Assembly (NCBI GenBank): GCA_020342235.1
Contig: CP073214.1
Coordinates: 1,922,001-1,986,000, forward strand
Length of the DNA: 64,000 nt
From: Saccharomycopsis phalli
Taxonomy: Eukaryota > Ascomycota > Saccharomycetes > Ascoideales > Saccharomycopsidaceae
Direction of reading: 5' to 3'
Shown: positions 47,517 to 56,870 of the stretch, piece after piece
Layout: each line of letters begins with the position of its first letter
How positions within the stretch are numbered: position 1 is the first letter of the stretch
Translations under genes and position numbers: made by a program
The notes under the pieces: model-generated
The model's input: only the letters and a program-made list of their open reading frames with translations
What the model was told of the DNA's origin: nothing
The model's database searches: none

Positions 47517-47824
47517 AGGGAGGAGAGAGAGAGAGAGATGCCAAGGAATGATGAGGTGTTGTCAAGGAGTGAAGAGGTATCATAGGGTGTTGTATATTAT
47601 ATTATAGAGCATTAAGGTAAAGAAATGTAGAAACCGGAATTATAGGATTAACATAGGAACAGAAATTATAGGAACAGGAATTATTGGATTAAGCATAGGA
47701 TCATGAGGCACAGCAACAGGAAACACGATCAACATGTTACTACACCGTGCACCTCATCACGTCTTGCATACCACCAGCATTGCCATGGATCAATATTCAA
47801 TCCACAACTTGAAATATGCACCGC
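47517..47824. repeat. Short spacer between convergent CTF18 and ERF2
   Basis: A GA run follows the CTF18 stop, and about 47635-47700 contains diverged 17-19 bp units (aacaggaattattggatta, cataggaacagaaattat). No gene is seen. Confidence 0.75.
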
Positions 47825-48850
47825 TCAAACAGAGGGCAACTGAACAAATCGCTGATCCTGAGTATACTTTTCTGTGGCCCCCAAGGTGCTTACACCCCTG
47901 GGCTGGCAAAGCCCCAAGCACAAGTTGAGGAAAACATTGCCCAGATTGAACGGATTGGATGTCCAGGTGGAGCTGAAAAAGTCGCGCACCGAAGTGAGCC
48001 GTGCGCCATTGAGAAACTCTCTGGTCTTCATGTTGACACAGTTGAGATACACATGGTAGACAAGGAGCAACGACGGATAGAGGATCAAGATGTGGGTGTA
48101 GACGGTGACGAAAAACACGCCTGGGTGGGTGCGGATCAGGGCCGCTAGCAGCATGGGCTGGTGCCGGAGAAGATAGTACAGGAGCACGTTCCCATAGAGA
48201 CAGGTGCCAAATGCCATGAAGATGAAGCTGAAGAAGTAGACGTAGTTGCGGAGCCCGACACAGTTGTTCAACCAGACGCAGTGGTGGTCGAGGTCTGTGA
48301 CGCAAGCCTGGCAGATGCCGCAATGGGACATCCGTGGCGGACGCCAGATGCGACAGGTCCGGCAGTACTTGATGTCGACGGCCTGTTTTACATTAGCCAC
48401 GGGAAGCGAGATCGTGCTGCAGTACTCTGCGGGAATCTTGAACGGATTGTCGGTGACACCGATGTTTCTTGGCACAACGCCCGGATCGGTGGTGGCGGCT
48501 TTGTAGAAGGACATGAAGCAATGGAGCCAGAGGTACTCAAATATGATCACCACTGCGGGCGACAAGTTGTGCCACAACCACTTTGCGAGAAACACGTTGA
48601 AAAGGATCCCGGGCGACACGATAAACAACACGGTGGCCACGACAAACGGCCTGCGGACGGTTCTGATGGTCCTGGCTCTCCCACCAAAGCAAAAGACGTA
48701 GTTGAACACCGCCAACCGTTGGTAGTTCTGGGCAGCATGATGCGCATTTGCCGGGGTCTCGGGCTCGGGCACCGTCACAAGCCACGACCTTATCCTCCGC
48801 TCGTGCGGAGCTGCTTCTGTGGGCTGCTGGACGGGAAGAAGCGGCGCCAT
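47825..48850 (-). CDS. ERF2: DHHC palmitoyltransferase Erf2
   Basis: 341 residues from Met43 of the open frame (ATG at 48850), because the extra N-terminal run would overlap the divergent gene's promoter. Four membrane segments surround the cysteine-rich domain KYCRTCRIWRPPRMSHCGIC, then DLDHHCVWLNNCVGLRNYVY. IWRPPR and LNNCVG(x)RNY are typical of Erf2. The conserved TTDPGVVPRN and, near the end, NPFNLGNVFLNLCLGLCQPR are also present. Erf2 with Erf4/Shr5 palmitoylates Ras at the ER. Active-site Cys of DHHC is intact. Confidence 0.88.
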   Translation of the reverse strand: MAPLLPVQQPTEAAPHERRIRSWLVTVPEPETPANAHHAAQNYQRLAVFNYVFCFGGRARTIRTVRRPFVVATVLFIVSPGILFNVFLAKWLWHNLSPAVVIIFEYLWLHCFMSFYKAATTDPGVVPRNIGVTDNPFKIPAEYCSTISLPVANVKQAVDIKYCRTCRIWRPPRMSHCGICQACVTDLDHHCVWLNNCVGLRNYVYFFSFIFMAFGTCLYGNVLLYYLLRHQPMLLAALIRTHPGVFFVTVYTHILILYPSLLLVYHVYLNCVNMKTREFLNGARLTSVRDFFSSTWTSNPFNLGNVFLNLCLGLCQPRGVSTLGATEKYTQDQRFVQLPSV

Positions 48851-48975
48851 ATGGTGGAAAATCACCCAAGCATTTTGAAATACACTCCCACAGTACAGGA
48901 CCCGGCTGCAAGGGTAACTCGCCAGGGCACGCAACCCGGGCAGGTGTAGATGGGAGTGGAAGTGGAGGAGCAGCA

Positions 48976-50286
48976 ATGGACAAGGTCAAACAGGTGTTGG
49001 CGGAGTACAGCAGTGTGGATGATTTGAAGAGCGGGGTGTTGTCGGGCAGCTACGGCGACGACAAGCCGAGCTTCTCGCGCTGTTTCTTGTGGAAGTGTAT
49101 ATTTCTCGTCAAGACTCTTGACGTCGATGCCTGGGAGGCCAGCTTGGAGGCGTCGCGGAGCACGTTTGCGTTTCTCAAGAGCCAGTACCGCGCGCCGTTT
49201 GAGATCCTTGACGTTCATTCGCCGTACTACGAGGCTCCAAGTCCTGGTTTGGCACCCGCAACTAGCGACCCATTGCTAAACGATACCCGAGACGTGGAGT
49301 ACAGCGAACTCAACACGATCATCTTGGACATGGAGCGGATATTTCCCGGGCTTGTGGAGTTGCAGGACCTCGCAGTGAAGAAGTCGTTGGTCGAGTTGCT
49401 ATTCATTTGGTACAACTTGAACCAGGACATTCGCTACCGGCAGGGCATGCACGAAATTGTGGCCTTGATTTACTTGCTCATCAGCCGGGAGTCGTTCACA
49501 CGGCCCGACAGGTTGTGTGACCGCGACAGCAAGATATTTGAGATCTTCAACCAGGACGCAGTGCTTGCTGACACCTTCCACATCTTCACGATGTTCATGA
49601 TCAACACCCAGGCGTCGTTCTACACCGAGACCAATTTGCTAGCAAACTGCGAGCAGTTCAATGGGTTGCTCAGGGAGTTTGACCCGGACTTGTACCGGTA
49701 CTTGATTGAAAAGCTCGAGTTGGAGTCCCAGATCTGGTTGATCCGCTGGTACCGCTTATTGTTGGTGCGCGAGTTGAATATCCCCTTGACGTTGCCGCTC
49801 TGGGACAAGTTGATCAGCTTCCAGAAGATCAAAAGCTTTGACAATTTGAGTAGTAATCATGACTTTAACTGCATCATCTCAATCGTCATCTTGATTCTCT
49901 TGTTGCGCATCAAAAAGAACATCCTACTTGACTGCCACGACTATGGCGACGTGCTCAAGTTGATGCTAAATTACCCAATCAACAGCGTGTTCCGCGACCC
50001 AAGCCTCACCAAGAAAATCGGACCGGACTTTGACATTGCAAAAGGCTTGCCAGAGTCGTTGATGCGCCAGGTGTCGGACATTTTCAGCGACGCAGTGTTG
50101 GTGTTTAATTCGCGCAAGAATATGGCGCGGATCGGCAAATTCTTGAACGAGAAGCACAACAAGGAGTTGGTGAACTTGTGTGAGAGGCAGAAATTGGACA
50201 GTGTCGTTGACGACCGGACCTTGGAGAAGCTACGGTTTGAGAATCGCTTGAGGCAACGGGTTCAGCAGATGTTGCACAAGGCATAG
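48976..50286 (+). CDS. GYP6: TBC-domain Rab GTPase-activating protein, Gyp6/TBC1D5-like
   Basis: 436 residues from the ATG at 48976; the frame is open further up but antisense to ERF2. A TBC domain spans about 15-330 with the arginine finger in TIILDMERIFPG and the glutamine finger in IRYRQGMHEIVALIYLLISR. RWYRLLLVRELNIPLTLPLW is the third TBC signature. The QGMHE(I/L) form is characteristic of the Gyp6/TBC1D5 group. Yeast Gyp6 accelerates GTP hydrolysis by Ypt6, and YPT6 lies nearby in this window. The C-terminal part is a charged helix (RFENRLRQRVQQMLHKA). Confidence 0.75.
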   Translation: MDKVKQVLAEYSSVDDLKSGVLSGSYGDDKPSFSRCFLWKCIFLVKTLDVDAWEASLEASRSTFAFLKSQYRAPFEILDVHSPYYEAPSPGLAPATSDPLLNDTRDVEYSELNTIILDMERIFPGLVELQDLAVKKSLVELLFIWYNLNQDIRYRQGMHEIVALIYLLISRESFTRPDRLCDRDSKIFEIFNQDAVLADTFHIFTMFMINTQASFYTETNLLANCEQFNGLLREFDPDLYRYLIEKLELESQIWLIRWYRLLLVRELNIPLTLPLWDKLISFQKIKSFDNLSSNHDFNCIISIVILILLLRIKKNILLDCHDYGDVLKLMLNYPINSVFRDPSLTKKIGPDFDIAKGLPESLMRQVSDIFSDAVLVFNSRKNMARIGKFLNEKHNKELVNLCERQKLDSVVDDRTLEKLRFENRLRQRVQQMLHKA

Positions 50287-50941
50287 CATTATAGCATAGT
50301 ATTTAATTGAATGTATTGAGCTGCAATTCGTGGTTGAGCTGTAATTATTGAATATTGAGCTGTAATTATTGAATATTGAGCTGTAATTATTGAATATTGA
50401 GCTGTAATTATTGAATATTGAGCTGTAATTATTGAATATTGAGCCGCAATTCATGGTTGAGCTGTACTTATTAAATGTATTTTTGCATGGTCAGAAGAGT
50501 CTTGCCAAGGGATACATACGTTGGATGGGATTTACACTGGCTGCAAGCTTCTATCAAAGGCATGGCGTAATCAAGTATATTTCTTCTACAGAATGAGTCC
50601 AGGTATTTTGGCATTGTCAAGAAATTGGCTGATTACCAACTGGTATATTTCTATTACAGTGTTTGTATATTAGTACCTTGGTTAATACAGTGTATCTGTT
50701 ATATAGGACATTATAGGACAATGCGTATATCGTCAATACATACCATCAATCATATCATCAAAAATACCGTAAATTCATACCATCAAAAATACCATAAATT
50801 CATACCATCAAACAAACCATAAATTCATGCCATATTCATGCCATATTCACACCATATTCATGCCATATTCATACTTCCCATTGTAGTCGCTATGCATGGT
50901 ACACGCGTAAAAATATTTGTTGGAGACGTCTCAATCTAGTA
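50287..50941. repeat. Spacer between GYP6 and the PIF1-type helicase gene
   Basis: Five copies of a 21-bp unit (attgaatattgagctgtaatt, given as two halves in the DNA around 50347-50451) start 60 bp after the GYP6 stop. 50730-50870 has diverged units (ataccatcaaaaataccata; ttcatgccata). ACGCGT at 50903-50908, 34 bp before the helicase ATG, is an MluI cell-cycle box. Confidence 0.85.
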
Positions 50942-52828
50942 ATGAGAAAACTGGATTCGCGCAAAAGACCATTGGACCTGAAACAGAGCACCTTGGCTGG
51001 CTTTTTCAGCGTCAAGAAACCAAAAGCCGCAAAAATATCTGGCAATGTTAGCCAAAGGAGCTATATCAGCATCGGCCGGAAAGACAAGGAACCAGACCAT
51101 GAACAAGACGATGTGGTGATTGTGGGCGAACAGACCGTCAAGCCAGTGGCTCTGGAGCATTTCAAGTACCTTTCGAACCACATCCCCACGCTGGAATTGC
51201 CCACCACCGAGTCATTGAGCAGCCAAAACTCGCTCAAGATGTTTGACAAACTATCGCACTTGGCAGGGTCCACCAGCCGGGCAAAGACCACACGAGTGGT
51301 CGAGCCAGTGCCACCAGTCGATACTGGTGGCATCCAGTTCAGTGATGAGCAGTTGGATGTGCTTGATCTAGTTGTGGAGCAGCAGTTGAGCATCTTTTAT
51401 ACCGGGTCTGCTGGCACAGGCAAGTCGGTGTTGCTTCGGGAATTGATCAAGCGGCTCCTCGGCAAGTTCCAGAGCGAGGACCGCGTGGCAATAACCGCAT
51501 CCACGGGCTTGGCGGCCGTGAATATTGGTGGTCAGACGTTGCACCGATTCACTGGCGTTGGTATTGGCAAAGGCCCGGTGCAGGAGTTGGTAAAGCGTGT
51601 GGAGAAAAATGCGCAGTCTGTGCGCCGCTGGCGGACGGCGAAAGTGCTTATCATCGACGAGATCTCGATGGTGGACGGCGACTTTTTCACCAAGTTGTCC
51701 AAGGTCGGCCAGGCGATCCGCAAGAGCGAGTTGCCGTTTGGAGGGCTCCAGGTGATTTTGACGGGCGACTTCTTCCAGCTTCCGCCGGTGCCCGACCGGG
51801 GACTGGCAAAAGTGCCGTTGTACTGCTTCCAGAGCCCCGAGTGGCTGCGCACGGTTTCGAAAACCATTCTTCTCAACAAGGTGTTCCGGCAGCAGGGCGA
51901 CAACGAGCTCATAGACATGCTCAACGCAGTGAGACTAGGCAAGTGCACCCCGGAGATCAACCGGCGGTTCATTTCGCTTTCGCGGGAGGTCGAATACCCC
52001 GATAACTTGTTCCCCACCGAGCTTTTTCCCACGCGGAATGAGGTGCATGCGGCAAACTCCACCCGGTTGGCGAAATTGCAGGGCGAGCCGTTTGTGGTGC
52101 GGGCCCAGGACAAGTTCACGTCGTCGCACCCGACGGTGGTGGACCAAGAGAAGAAGATGTTGGAGTCTGTGCTAGCTACCGACGTGTTGACCCTCAAGGA
52201 GGACGCACAGGTGATCATGTTGAAGAACGTCGACGAGAAGTTGGTCAACGGGTCCGTGGGCATTGTGTTGTTCTTTGCGACCCCGTCGCTCTACGAAGCG
52301 ATTCTCGCGCGGTTTCTGGTCTACGAGCTACTTTCGCCCAGTGTCCTCAAGCAGGTGCGGTTCTTGCGCAGCTGTGTGGGCAAAGCACCTGACCGTACGG
52401 AGTTTGGCCGGTTCCAGAGGCACGAGAAGACGGTGTTGGAGCCGCTAATGCGCAAGGCTGCAGTGGAGAACCCGTACAATCTTCTTCCCGTGGTGTCGTT
52501 TTCGATTCCTGACAGTGGGCCGCGGATCCAGATTGTGGAGCGGGCCGAGTTCAACGTCACCTACGCGAAGAAGAAGACGGTTACGCGGATGCAGGTGCCT
52601 CTTCTTCTTTCGTGGGCAATGTCGATCCACAAGGCACAGGGCCAGACGTTGGACCGTGTGAAGGTGGACCTTACCAAGATCTTTGAGAAGGGCCAGGTGT
52701 ATGTTGCGCTCAGTCGGGCCACGTCGAAGGAGAGGCTCCAGATTATTAATTTTGTGCCTAGTAAGATCCGGGCGGCGCCACAGGTGATTGAGTTTTACAA
52801 TAAGTTGGAGGTGATGGGACAAAAATGA
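50942..52828 (+). CDS. PIF1: PIF1/RRM3-family 5'-3' DNA helicase with PIP box
   Basis: 628 residues. Walker A GSAGTGKS (155-162), Walker B LIIDEISMVD (about 237-246), the Pif1-family LTGDFFQLPPV, and the C-terminal SWAMSIHKAQGQTLD and GQVYVALSRA motifs are all intact. Residues 15-22 (QSTLAGFF) are a canonical PCNA-interacting box, followed by KKPK; this is a feature of Rrm3 in S. cerevisiae. Residues 30-125 are a variable spacer. The family removes replication barriers, including G-quadruplexes and protein blocks at rDNA and telomeres. The promoter MluI box (ACGCGT) suggests G1/S expression. Whether it serves Rrm3 or Pif1 duties (or both) is not decided here. Confidence 0.93.
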   Translation: MRKLDSRKRPLDLKQSTLAGFFSVKKPKAAKISGNVSQRSYISIGRKDKEPDHEQDDVVIVGEQTVKPVALEHFKYLSNHIPTLELPTTESLSSQNSLKMFDKLSHLAGSTSRAKTTRVVEPVPPVDTGGIQFSDEQLDVLDLVVEQQLSIFYTGSAGTGKSVLLRELIKRLLGKFQSEDRVAITASTGLAAVNIGGQTLHRFTGVGIGKGPVQELVKRVEKNAQSVRRWRTAKVLIIDEISMVDGDFFTKLSKVGQAIRKSELPFGGLQVILTGDFFQLPPVPDRGLAKVPLYCFQSPEWLRTVSKTILLNKVFRQQGDNELIDMLNAVRLGKCTPEINRRFISLSREVEYPDNLFPTELFPTRNEVHAANSTRLAKLQGEPFVVRAQDKFTSSHPTVVDQEKKMLESVLATDVLTLKEDAQVIMLKNVDEKLVNGSVGIVLFFATPSLYEAILARFLVYELLSPSVLKQVRFLRSCVGKAPDRTEFGRFQRHEKTVLEPLMRKAAVENPYNLLPVVSFSIPDSGPRIQIVERAEFNVTYAKKKTVTRMQVPLLLSWAMSIHKAQGQTLDRVKVDLTKIFEKGQVYVALSRATSKERLQIINFVPSKIRAAPQVIEFYNKLEVMGQK

Positions 52829-54019
52829 TGAAGTGGGTAGAAATGGGAGAGGTAGAGAGGTGGTAGAGAAGTAGAGAGGTGGTAGAGAAGTAGAGAGGTG
52901 GTAGAGAAGTAGAGAGGTGGTAGAGAAGTAGAGAGGTGGTAGAGAAGTAGAGAGGTGGTAGAGAAGTAGAGAGGTGGTAGAGAAGTAGAGAGGTGGTAGA
53001 GAAGTAGAGAGGTGGTAGAGAAGTAGAGAGGTGGTAGAGAAGTAGAGAGGTGGTAGAGAAGTAGAGAGGTGGTAGAGAAGTGGTTAGAAATGGATTAGAG
53101 AATAGTCAGAGAAATGGGCCAGAGAAGTTGGATAGACAAGTAGAGAAGTGGATTAGAGAAATAGTCAGAGAAATATTTAGAGAATTGGGTCAGAAAAGTA
53201 GAGAAGTAGTCAGAGAAATGTGTTAGAGAAGTGGGTAGAGAAGTGGGTTGGAGAAGTAGTCAGACAAGTAGCCAGAGAATTGGTCAGAGAATTGGCCAGA
53301 GAAGTAGTCAGAGAAGTAGTCAGAGAAGTAGTCAGAGAAGTAGTCAGAGAAGTAGTCAGAGAAGTAGTCAGAGAAGTAGTCAGAGAAGTAGTCAGAGAAG
53401 TAGTCAGAGAAGTAGTCAGAGAAGTAGTCAGAGAACCGGTAGAGAAGTAGTCAGAGAAATAACCGGAAAAGTAGTCAGAGAATAGCCAGAGAACCAGAAA
53501 AGTGTAGGTGAAGAGTATATAAAATATTGGAAATCATAATGGAATGATAGTCAAATGGAGAATATACTGACACAGGCTGCAATGGCTGTCCACCAAATAG
53601 TCATTAGATATACAAATAATGACTTGGAGGGGATCTTGTAGACATGCTGACTAATATACACCAGGACAAGCACTTGCAACACCTTGGCAGATTTACACAG
53701 CAAACCAAAGATATCCAAGCAAAGGTATCCAAGCAAAGATATCCAAGCAAAGATACCCACCATAGATACCGAACAAAGATACCACCAAAGATACAGACCA
53801 AATATACCGACCAAATATACCACCAAATATACCACCAAAGATATCCACTCTAGTCTGATGTTGCCAATGAAATTTGGTTTTTCACATCTCATGCATAAAC
53901 ACTCTGCCCCCACTCTCGGCTTACTAATTAGCCTACCGGCCCTGGAGTCAAAATTTTCCGCCAGCGATGGCATAGCAGTGCCCCTATATAGAAATACCCA
54001 CGCCCACGCATTACACTAG
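52829..54019. repeat. Two long minisatellites downstream of the PIF1-type gene
   Basis: About 52852-53085: twelve near-perfect copies of a 19-bp unit (gtagagaggtggtagagaa), starting 24 bp after the stop. 53100-53300: diverged gtcagagaaatgg variants. About 53305-53436: eleven copies of a 12-bp unit (gtagtcagagaa), which reads as open 4-residue repeats in two frames. About 53700-53850: 10-14 bp units (aagatatccaagca, caaatataccac). All four arrays share the AGAGAAG or AAGATA theme within each block. No gene is seen. Confidence 0.95.
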
Positions 54020-55891
54020 ATGACCCAAGAAACAACCCCCTGGGCCCTCAAGGCTGGGCTTCCGCAAGTGACCCTCCGCTCGACAGCCGCAGGTCTTGCC
54101 ATTGGCTCGTTGGTGCTTGTATCCAACTTCCAGTTTGGCCTCCAGACGGGATGGGTGTCGATGATGTCGCTCCCGTCGGCATTGCTTGGCTTTGCGATCT
54201 TCAAGACCCTCAGCAGCAGCCTCAAAGTGCCGTTCACCGACGTCGAAAATGTTTTTGTCCAGAGCGTCGCCGTGAGCGTCGGCACGGGCCCGCTAGCCTA
54301 TGGATTTGTGGGGATCATCCCGGCGATCGAGAAGTTCCTCACTGCCGACGAGACCGGGTTCAATCGGCTCATCCGACTCTCGCTCCGCGACCTTATCATC
54401 TGGTCCATGGGCTTGGGGTTCTTTGGCATCTTCTTTGCGATCCCGCTCCGCAAGCAGGTCATTGTCAAGGAGAAATTGCCCTTCCCCTCGGGCTCGGCCA
54501 CCGCTACCCTCATCTCTGTGCTCCATGGCACTGAGTTGAAGGACGCCCCGGACGACGGGCCCAAGACCGACGGGTATCGCCTGAACGCCCGCAATTTGGC
54601 CTACACCTTCACGGTATCGTCCATGTACACCGTGGTGTCGTATTTTGTGCCCCAGATTAGAGCCCTCCCGGTGTTTGGCCGCGGGCTTTCCCACCGCTAC
54701 TTGTGGAACTTCCAGCCGTCTCCAGCATACGTCGGTCAAGGTATCATCATGGGCCTCCCCACGGTCTCCTACATGATGTTTGGCGCGATTCTCGGCTGGG
54801 GAGTGCTTGCTCCGCTCGTACAAAAGTGGCACTGGGTGTCTGGTCCCGTTGACGACTGGAAGACCGGAGCACAGGGCTGGATTCTTTGGATCGCCCTCAG
54901 TGTCATGGTCAGCGACAGCATCGTGTCGTTCTTGTCCATCATTATCAAGTCCGCAGTGTACCACTGGAGCCTGCAACACTCCCTCGACGAGTTGCAGTCC
55001 CTCTTGGACAGTCCAAAAGAGGAGGTCGAGCCCGAACACTTGGTCAGCCGCAACGTGACCATCGCCGGGATTGTGGTCTCGACGTTGCTCTGCGTCGTCG
55101 CCATCGATCAGATCTTTCACATTGTCGACATCTACGCCATTGTTCTTGCAGTGGTGCTTGCGTTCTTCCTCTCAGTGTTGGCAGTGCGTGCCCTTGGCGA
55201 AACCGACTTGAACCCGGTCAGTGGCATTGGCAAACTCTCGCAGTTTATCATTGCATTGGTCGTGCCTCGATCGCATCCGGCATCCATGCTCATCAACCTC
55301 ATTGCCGGTGGAATCGCCGAGGCTGGTGCCCAGCAGGCTGGCGATTTGATGCAAGACTTGAAGACTGGCCACTTGATTGGCGCGTCGCCAAAGTCCCAGT
55401 TCGTGGCCCAGATCATCGGCACCATATGGTCTGTGTTCTTGTCCTCCGTGGTGTATAAGCTCTACAACGTGGTCTACGAGATCCCAAACTCGTTGTTCCG
55501 CATCCCCACCGCCGTGATCTGGGTCGACTGTGCCAGGCTAGTAACGGGAAGAGGCCTCCCGGAGCACGCTTACGAGTTCCTGGTGGCCTTTGCCATAATC
55601 TTTGGCTTGATTGCGCTCGTGAAAAACTTGTTGCCCCGCAACCATAGACACTACAACAAGCTCGTGTGGCTCCCGAGCGGCGTGCCGGTGGGAATTGGTC
55701 TCTACAACATTCCGTCGTTCACTTTGGCTCGGTTTGTTGGCGGTGTTGTCGCCTACTTTTGGTTGAGACGTGGTGCAGACCGCAGCAAACGCGTGGACAT
55801 GATTATTTTCAGTTCGGGCTTGGTGCTAGGCGAGGGCATGTTTAGCATTGCCAATATGGTGATGGCGAACTTGGGTGTTCCACACTTGTGA
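54020..55891 (+). CDS. OPT-family transporter, YSL-type (YGL114W homologue)
   Basis: 623 residues with about 14 hydrophobic segments. Early motifs SNFQFGLQTGWVSMMSLPSA and PFTDVENVFVQSVAVSVGTG, and FPSGSATATLISVLHG, place it in the oligopeptide transporter family, in the branch with yeast YGL114W and plant metal-chelate YSL carriers rather than the Opt1/Opt2 peptide carriers. Plasma-membrane or vacuolar transport of a small peptide or metal complex is likely, but the substrate is not known. It lacks the longer N-terminal extension of YGL114W. The C-terminal FSSGLVLGEGMFSIANMVMA is well kept. Confidence 0.88.
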   Translation: MTQETTPWALKAGLPQVTLRSTAAGLAIGSLVLVSNFQFGLQTGWVSMMSLPSALLGFAIFKTLSSSLKVPFTDVENVFVQSVAVSVGTGPLAYGFVGIIPAIEKFLTADETGFNRLIRLSLRDLIIWSMGLGFFGIFFAIPLRKQVIVKEKLPFPSGSATATLISVLHGTELKDAPDDGPKTDGYRLNARNLAYTFTVSSMYTVVSYFVPQIRALPVFGRGLSHRYLWNFQPSPAYVGQGIIMGLPTVSYMMFGAILGWGVLAPLVQKWHWVSGPVDDWKTGAQGWILWIALSVMVSDSIVSFLSIIIKSAVYHWSLQHSLDELQSLLDSPKEEVEPEHLVSRNVTIAGIVVSTLLCVVAIDQIFHIVDIYAIVLAVVLAFFLSVLAVRALGETDLNPVSGIGKLSQFIIALVVPRSHPASMLINLIAGGIAEAGAQQAGDLMQDLKTGHLIGASPKSQFVAQIIGTIWSVFLSSVVYKLYNVVYEIPNSLFRIPTAVIWVDCARLVTGRGLPEHAYEFLVAFAIIFGLIALVKNLLPRNHRHYNKLVWLPSGVPVGIGLYNIPSFTLARFVGGVVAYFWLRRGADRSKRVDMIIFSSGLVLGEGMFSIANMVMANLGVPHL

Positions 55892-56870
55892 TAATAGTAC
55901 GGTAACGATAGGCATTTGGATACAGGTTGAATGAATATTATGCATTACGTGTAGTAGGGATGTACTGGGGATTGCAATTGACGGGAGATGTTGTGAGGTA
56001 GTTGGAATTGACAAAGGGATTGTAGGTGTGGATTGGCTGTTGTGTGTTTTACCGCAGTGGCCTGACCTTGTGATCCTGTGAAGATCCTATATTTCTACAA
56101 TGATCGTGTGATTCTGTGAAGATCTATGATTCTGTGAAGATCTATGATTCTGTGAAGATCTATGATTCTGTGAAGATCTATGATTCTGTGAAGATCTATG
56201 ATTCTGTGAAGATCTATGATAATCAGTGATGTTTCTACGATACTCCTGTGTTAATCCACTCTCTTTCAACTTTCAGGTACATTTGGCTTACATTAACATG
56301 CCTGGCTCAATTATGCTCCACTGCATTTTCAGTCCATGCAGGTATACTCTCAGTATGTAATGACAAAATATCAACCAATTTGTAATATAGTAACCAAGAT
56401 ACGTGTTGACAAGTTAGTTGGAATGTATTTGCTTCACTATTCTTTGAATAGTCTGGCTATTTATATCTGGAAATGGCAAGACACATTCTTTGGTCAAAGG
56501 GAATGGACTTGGCTAGACCCTTGCCGTTGACTAGAGATTGGGTCAAAAGCAAGTTTAAAAGACAAAGAAACAAAGGTCAAGGAGAGCAGTGAAGACCTTA
56601 ACATGATCAGAGGTCATGAGAAGGACGTAGTGCTATTGTGGAGAGGAAATGGACTTGGCTAGGCTATTTCATACAAGCGGAACAGACGGTGAATAGAGTT
56701 TTAGGGCAGCTCTTCATTACACCATTACTGGAGTATAGTTGTAGCCATTGCTACGCTAATATAGTTACACACATTACTGGACTATATCATTGTTCCTCCA
56801 ATGCTCATTACCTGCTCCTCGCATCAATGCAACCTACACCTTTACTCAAGTTATCATCCATTAATACACA
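55892..56870. repeat. 1-kb spacer between convergent OPT transporter and SNF4
   Basis: Six exact copies of an 18-bp unit (gattctgtgaagatctat), each with a BglII-type AGATCT, fill 56110-56217. The segment GGACTTGGCTAG occurs twice in a longer likeness (56505 and 56650), suggesting an old local duplication. A 169-codon plus-strand ORF from 56638 runs antisense into SNF4 and is not credible. Confidence 0.85.

Noticed and set aside
53220-53485. ORFs of 76 and 84 codons with REVV and QRSS repeats
   Set aside because: Products of the 12-bp minisatellite; the period divisible by three keeps frames open.
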